A DNA stretch of 64,000 bases from Halorubrum salinum (GTDB lineage: Archaea; Halobacteriota; Halobacteria; Halobacteriales; Haloferacaceae). Position numbers and translations under genes: made by a program. This document shows, piece after piece, positions 61,063-64,000 of this stretch (positions within the stretch are counted from its first letter, which is position 1; the number at the start of each line of letters is the position of its first letter). Location of the stretch: assembly GCF_024494575.1 (NCBI RefSeq), contig NZ_JANHDO010000001.1, positions 1,012,793 through 1,076,792 on the forward strand. Reading direction: 5' to 3'. The notes beneath the pieces were generated by a model, which saw only the letters and a list, made by a program, of their open reading frames with translations, did not search any database and was not told where the DNA came from.

Positions 61063-61069
61063 CTCTTCC

Positions 61070-62263
61070 ATGGACGCAGCGGACGACCTCTTCACCAGAG
61101 AGGATCCAATATTCGCCAACAAGGAACTCCTCGAGATCAGTCATCTCCCCGGAGAGGGACGGATCGTCGGCCGTGACGACGAGATATCGAATCTCGCCAC
61201 GGCGGTTAATCCGGCGATCTTCGGCCAGAGCCCGAGCAACGTTCTCATCTACGGGAAAACGGGCACCGGGAAGTCGCTCTGTGCGAAGTACGTCTCGAAA
61301 CGACTCGTCTCGACCGCGGGCGAAGAGGGAGTTAACGCGACGTTCGCATACGTCGACTGCGCCCAGGACACGACCGAGACACAGGCGGTTCAAACCATCG
61401 CAGACGGTGTCAACGACCCCGACGCGACCGGGATCAACGTTCCGGACAAAGGCCTTTCGACGTCCACGTACTACAAACGGCTCTGGCGCATCCTCGATCA
61501 ACGCTACGACGTCGTTCTCATCATTCTCGATGAGATCGACAAACTGGACGACGACGCCATCCTGATGCAGCTCTCGCGAGCCGGCGAGGCGGGAAAGATC
61601 ACGGACTGCAAGCTCGGGGTTATCGGGATCAGCAACAAGATCCAATACAAAGACCGCATGGACGAACGGGTCAAATCGAGCCTCTGTGAACGCGAGTTCG
61701 TTTTCCCGCCCTACGACGCGAATCAGCTCAGAGAGATCATGCAGGCCCGTGCCGACGCGTTTCACGACGAGGTCCTCGAACCTTCGACGATCCCGCGTGC
61801 AGCAGCCCTCGCAGCCCGCGAACACGGCGACGCTCGAAAGGCCATCGACATCCTCAGATACGCGGGTGAGATCGCCCAATCGAACGGCGAGCCGACTGTC
61901 AGAGAGGGGTTCGTTACTCAGGCGCGCGAGCGCGCGGAAACAGACCGATTCCGTGAACTCATCCGCGGATCGACCCCTCACTCGCGGTACGTGCTTCAGG
62001 CGCTCGCACTGCTCTCGCTCTCTTCGGGTCGTCAAGACGGGTTCCGAACGAGCCGAGTGTACGAAATATACGAGAACATCTGTCGCCAAGAGGGGTCAGA
62101 CAGCCTCTCTCTCCGGCGCGTCCGTGACCTGCTCAAAGAACACGCGTTCCTCGACATTATCGAGCAGTCGAAACACAGCGGCGGAAGCGCCGAGGGAAGT
62201 TACACGAAACACCAGTTGCTGGAAGATCCGAGCGTCGTCAAGGAGGTACTGACAGAAGAGTAG
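61070..62263 (+). CDS. orc1: Orc1/Cdc6 origin-binding AAA+ protein
   Basis: Replication initiator, 397 residues. Walker A GKTGTGKS (62-69), Walker B ILDEIDK at about 151-157, sensor-1 GISNKIQY, arginine-containing VKSSLCEREF, then the C-terminal winged helix (RYVLQALALLSLSSG, RRVRDLLKEHAFLDII). Start ATG 61070 (MDAADDLFTREDPIF) is right after box 5; the longer frame from 60800 runs through the tandem repeats and boxes and is not used. The gene normally recognises the boxes next to it. Confidence 0.96.
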   Translation: MDAADDLFTREDPIFANKELLEISHLPGEGRIVGRDDEISNLATAVNPAIFGQSPSNVLIYGKTGTGKSLCAKYVSKRLVSTAGEEGVNATFAYVDCAQDTTETQAVQTIADGVNDPDATGINVPDKGLSTSTYYKRLWRILDQRYDVVLIILDEIDKLDDDAILMQLSRAGEAGKITDCKLGVIGISNKIQYKDRMDERVKSSLCEREFVFPPYDANQLREIMQARADAFHDEVLEPSTIPRAAALAAREHGDARKAIDILRYAGEIAQSNGEPTVREGFVTQARERAETDRFRELIRGSTPHSRYVLQALALLSLSSGRQDGFRTSRVYEIYENICRQEGSDSLSLRRVRDLLKEHAFLDIIEQSKHSGGSAEGSYTKHQLLEDPSVVKEVLTEE

Positions 62264-62459
62264 CCAGAATTGCCTCAGCGTCGAGTCTGAGACCAGCGTC
62301 GGGCCCGGGATATCCGATCTCTTCTCCGAACGAGAGACTCGTATTCATAACGACGCGACGGACGTGACGAAATCGACCGGAGCAGTGCTCAGACCGTGGC
62401 GTCCGACAGCGCGTCGGGCGGGGCGGTCCATTCGTTTGGCCGGCGGATCGCTTGCGGAG

Positions 62460-63020
62460 TCACCCGAGCAGCCCGAGCCCCTCGATCCGCTCGACGATCT
62501 CTTCTACCGCCTCTTCTGCATCGTCCGTGCGCTTGCCGCCCGTGATGACGATCTTTCCGCTTCCGAACAACAGGATCACGACTTCGGGTTCGTCCATCCG
62601 GTAGACGAGACCGGGGAACTGTTCAGGCTCGTACTCGACGTCCTCTAACCCGAGGCCGATCGCGAGCGCGTTGAGATTCAGATTGTGCCCGAGGTCGGCG
62701 CTCGACACGATGTTCTGGACGGTGATCTCGGGGTCGTCTTCGACGGGAATCTGCAGTCCGCGGAGCTTCTCGAAGATGATGCCGAGTGCCTCGTGAACGT
62801 CGTCGATACTCTTTGCGCCCGTGCACACGATCTTTCCGGACCGGAAGATAAGCGCGGCCGCCTTGGGCTCCTGCGTCCGGTAGACGAGACCGGGAAAGTT
62901 GTCCGGATTAAAATCGGCACCGGGAAGATCCTCTGCGAGCGCCTCTAAGTCGAGTTCCTGGCCGATCCCCGTCGATGCAACTACGTTCTGTATCTCGATC
63001 GAATCTGCAGGGTTCGTCAT
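62460..63020 (-). CDS. tbp: TATA-box binding protein
   Basis: General archaeal transcription factor, 186 residues. Two imperfect repeats form the saddle: EIQNVVASTGIGQELDLEAL...FNPDNFPGLVYRTQEPKAA and ITVQNIVSSADLGHNLNLNALA...YEPEQFPGLVYRMDEPEVV, each ending SGKIV.TG(A/G)K. It has a haloarchaeal acidic character. TTTATAAG at 63049-63056 on the minus strand, 29-36 bases upstream, is its own TATA box. It is one of several TBP genes expected in haloarchaea. Confidence 0.97.
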   Translation of the reverse strand: MTNPADSIEIQNVVASTGIGQELDLEALAEDLPGADFNPDNFPGLVYRTQEPKAAALIFRSGKIVCTGAKSIDDVHEALGIIFEKLRGLQIPVEDDPEITVQNIVSSADLGHNLNLNALAIGLGLEDVEYEPEQFPGLVYRMDEPEVVILLFGSGKIVITGGKRTDDAEEAVEEIVERIEGLGLLG

Positions 63021-63497
63021 CGTTCGCTTTTATATGTGGGTCCCTCCCTTATAAACGCCCGTGGTATAAACGGCCGGATCGCTGGTCCGCGGTGTCATCT
63101 CGCTGCCGAGGTGCGTCAGTGTCGGTTTTGGCGAATGGCAACGGAGCTTGCTCGTCGCTGTTTTCCCTCGATGACCGCCGTCTCACCACGTGAGACACGC
63201 GTCCACCGGTTCTCCAACACCACCTACAGGCTCCCGACACCGGGGAAAACCAATCTGTCCTCTCCACTGCGATACCCCTCTCTGACGCCTGCCGGATCTT
63301 TCCCCGTTCGATGTTGTCTCCGCACGATTCGCACCAGACGGATTGCTATGAGAAAATAACAAAATTTTGGTATGTACTCGTGACGGCTCTCGACACGCGA
63401 GCACATCACAGTCAGTATCGCATTCGATCTCGGCTCTCCATACCGTGGCTTTCGTGGCAACCTCTCCCATTGAAACCGCATGACGTAGCGCCGATGG
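63021..63497. other. Intergenic region between tbp and rRNA promoters
   Basis: This 477-bp stretch holds the tbp promoter (63047-63067) and otherwise no credible coding sequence; frames are short and on both strands lack haloarchaeal composition. A run ATAACAAAATTTTGG at 63355-63369 is AT-rich; its role is unknown. Confidence 0.5.
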
Positions 63498-63542
63498 TTC
63501 GACGGGGTTAAATACAACCCGCCATTCGTATTGGATGCGAAG
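63498..63542 (+). promoter_or_regulatory. rRNA operon promoter, upstream
   Basis: TTCGACGGGG, then TTAAATAC (63508-63515), then ATTCG and TGCGAAG (63536-63542) follow the haloarchaeal rRNA promoter pattern (TTCGA, TTAA core and TGCGAA at the start site). Confidence 0.75.
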
Positions 63543-63592
63543 GTCCCACGGTGCGAGGGACACCGGCTGGCCGCTCGTCGGCCCGTCGAAGC

Positions 63593-63641
63593 GTTCCGAC
63601 GTGCTTAAGTGTATAAGCCCGTTCGGTCAAGACGCGAAGAA
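63593..63641 (+). promoter_or_regulatory. rRNA operon promoter, downstream
   Basis: GTTCCGACGTGCTTAAGTG, a TATAA at 63612-63616, GTTCGG and ACGCGAAG at the start site repeat the same architecture about 95 bp further on. Tandem promoters are normal for haloarchaeal rRNA operons. Confidence 0.75.
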
Positions 63642-63824
63642 CGCACCGCGAATTCGGGCCGTTCAACTCGGCCCGGTTTCGCAGAGTCGGCTCGTCCGAC
63701 TCACCAACATGAGGATTTCGCCCCCTGCGCTCCGGCGTAAGAGGAAATCTGATGTGAGCCGTGGTCGTTCGGTGTCATCCAGGTCGCTGGGTGCACTGGA
63801 CACCATATCAGACCATGCAATGGT

Positions 63825-63884
63825 GTGTTGACAACGCGTCAACACCCGCCAACACCCCCTCAGTGCCGGGAACCAGGCACTGAG
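63825..63884 (+). other. Hairpins in the pre-16S leader
   Basis: GTGTTGAC-AACGC-GTCAACAC (63825-63845) is a perfect 8-bp stem with a 5-base loop; CTCAGTGCC-GGGAACCA-GGCACTGAG (63859-63884) is a perfect 9-bp stem with an 8-base loop ending 6 bases before 16S. They are probably processing or folding elements of the leader. Confidence 0.7.
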
Positions 63885-63890
63885 GTATAC

Positions 63891-64000
63891 ATTCCGGTTG
63901 ATCCTGCCGGAGGCCATTGCTATTGGGATTCGATTTAGCCATGCTAGTCGTACGAGTTCATACTCGTGGCGAATAGCTCAGTAACACGTGGCCAAACTAC
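63891..64000 (+). rRNA. rrs: 16S ribosomal RNA, 5' end (runs off the window)
   Basis: ATTCCGGTTGATCCTGCCGG is the conserved archaeal 16S 5' end. The next sequence (GCCATTGCTATTGGGATTCG, then CAGTAACACGTGGCCAAACT) is haloarchaeal. The first 110 of about 1470 bases are present. The nearby NOB1 and IF-2 genes are functionally related but unlinked. Confidence 0.98.

Larger units (their letters stand above)
60240..61069. other. oriC: Chromosomal replication origin with inverted origin recognition boxes
   Basis: Origin directly upstream of orc1/cdc6. Boxes with core TTTCACCGGAAACACGGTGT are at 60983-61003 and 61042-61062 (plus orientation, 59 bp apart). Inverse copies are at 60271-60291 (with a following GGGG string) and 60694-60713 (one base changed). 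A shorter site is at 60427-60443. Between left and right sets are AT-rich stretches such as TTATTATATACG and GATTATATATC, suitable for unwinding. The inverted pair around an AT-rich core beside orc1 is the accepted haloarchaeal oriC layout. Confidence 0.88.

Noticed and set aside
60800..61069. N-terminal extension of Orc1
   Set aside because: It would translate the 15-bp repeats and two recognition boxes; the family N-terminus starts at 61070.
63183..63563. Minus-strand frame of 126 codons in the rRNA leader
   Set aside because: Overlaps the rRNA promoters; no acidic bias or motif.

Overview
The window is from a haloarchaeon, most likely Halorubrum or a close relative. The evidence is very high GC, strongly acidic proteins, TATA boxes 25-30 bases before start codons with little or no leader, archaeal information genes (TBP, Orc1/Cdc6, aIF-2/IF5B-like, NAC, NOB1), archaeal variants of central pathways (DHQ synthase II, ADTH synthase, MptE, phosphomevalonate decarboxylase, RaSEA), and the first 110 bases of an archaeal 16S rRNA gene at the right edge. 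It looks like main-chromosome sequence: about 64 tightly packed genes, nearly all housekeeping.

Layout. 1-5.7 kb: threonine aldolase (cut by the edge), M32 carboxypeptidase, small proteins, 3-dehydroquinate synthase II. 5.9-10.7 kb: a DICT-domain protein, then ADTH synthase and trpCBA on the minus strand, so the archaeal entry to the shikimate pathway and the end of tryptophan synthesis lie side by side. trpC begins inside an 18-bp perfect palindrome whose core is TGTACA. 10.8-22 kb: alkyltransferase-like protein, YchF GTPase, UspA, BirA, ferredoxin, EamA exporter with divergent Lrp regulator, SAM synthetase, aminotransferase, TrmI, NAC. 21.8-25.7 kb: creatininase-family (possible ArfB), MptE and dihydropteroate synthase, which are pterin/folate genes. 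25.8-35.2 kb: TrmJ, AzlCD, aldehyde:ferredoxin oxidoreductase, RaSEA, formyl-THF cyclo-ligase, GNAT. 35.4-41.1 kb: histidine kinase, MrfA-like helicase, PsiE, photolyase, a possible DNA-damage neighbourhood. 41.2-42.3 kb: an AT-richer 1.14-kb insertion carrying one CPBP protease gene. 42.7-52.1 kb: phosphomevalonate decarboxylase, IF-2, NOB1, UppS, aldo/keto reductase, phosphotransferase and a HerA-like ATPase. 52.3-59.9 kb: hydroxyacid dehydrogenase, TrmB, PAC2, MscS, MATE and zinc-ribbon proteins. 60.2-62.3 kb: a replication origin with inverted origin recognition boxes next to orc1/cdc6, then TBP, tandem rRNA promoters and 16S rRNA.

The most unusual points are: (1) the CPBP gene sits in a unit with 17-bp terminal inverted repeats of IS6 type (16/17 match) and a 7/8-matching 8-bp target duplication, but with no transposase; (2) a solitary origin recognition box at 15.13 kb, 24/25 identical to one at the origin 46 kb away; (3) a run of at least eleven short tandem duplications between 50.3 and 61.0 kb, two of which contain the stop codons of genes; (4) a dispersed GC-rich repeat family; (5) an MGMT-like protein whose alkyl-accepting Cys is Asp. 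No CRISPR array, cas gene, prophage, intact transposase or tRNA was found. All similarity statements come from reading the sequence; no database search was run.
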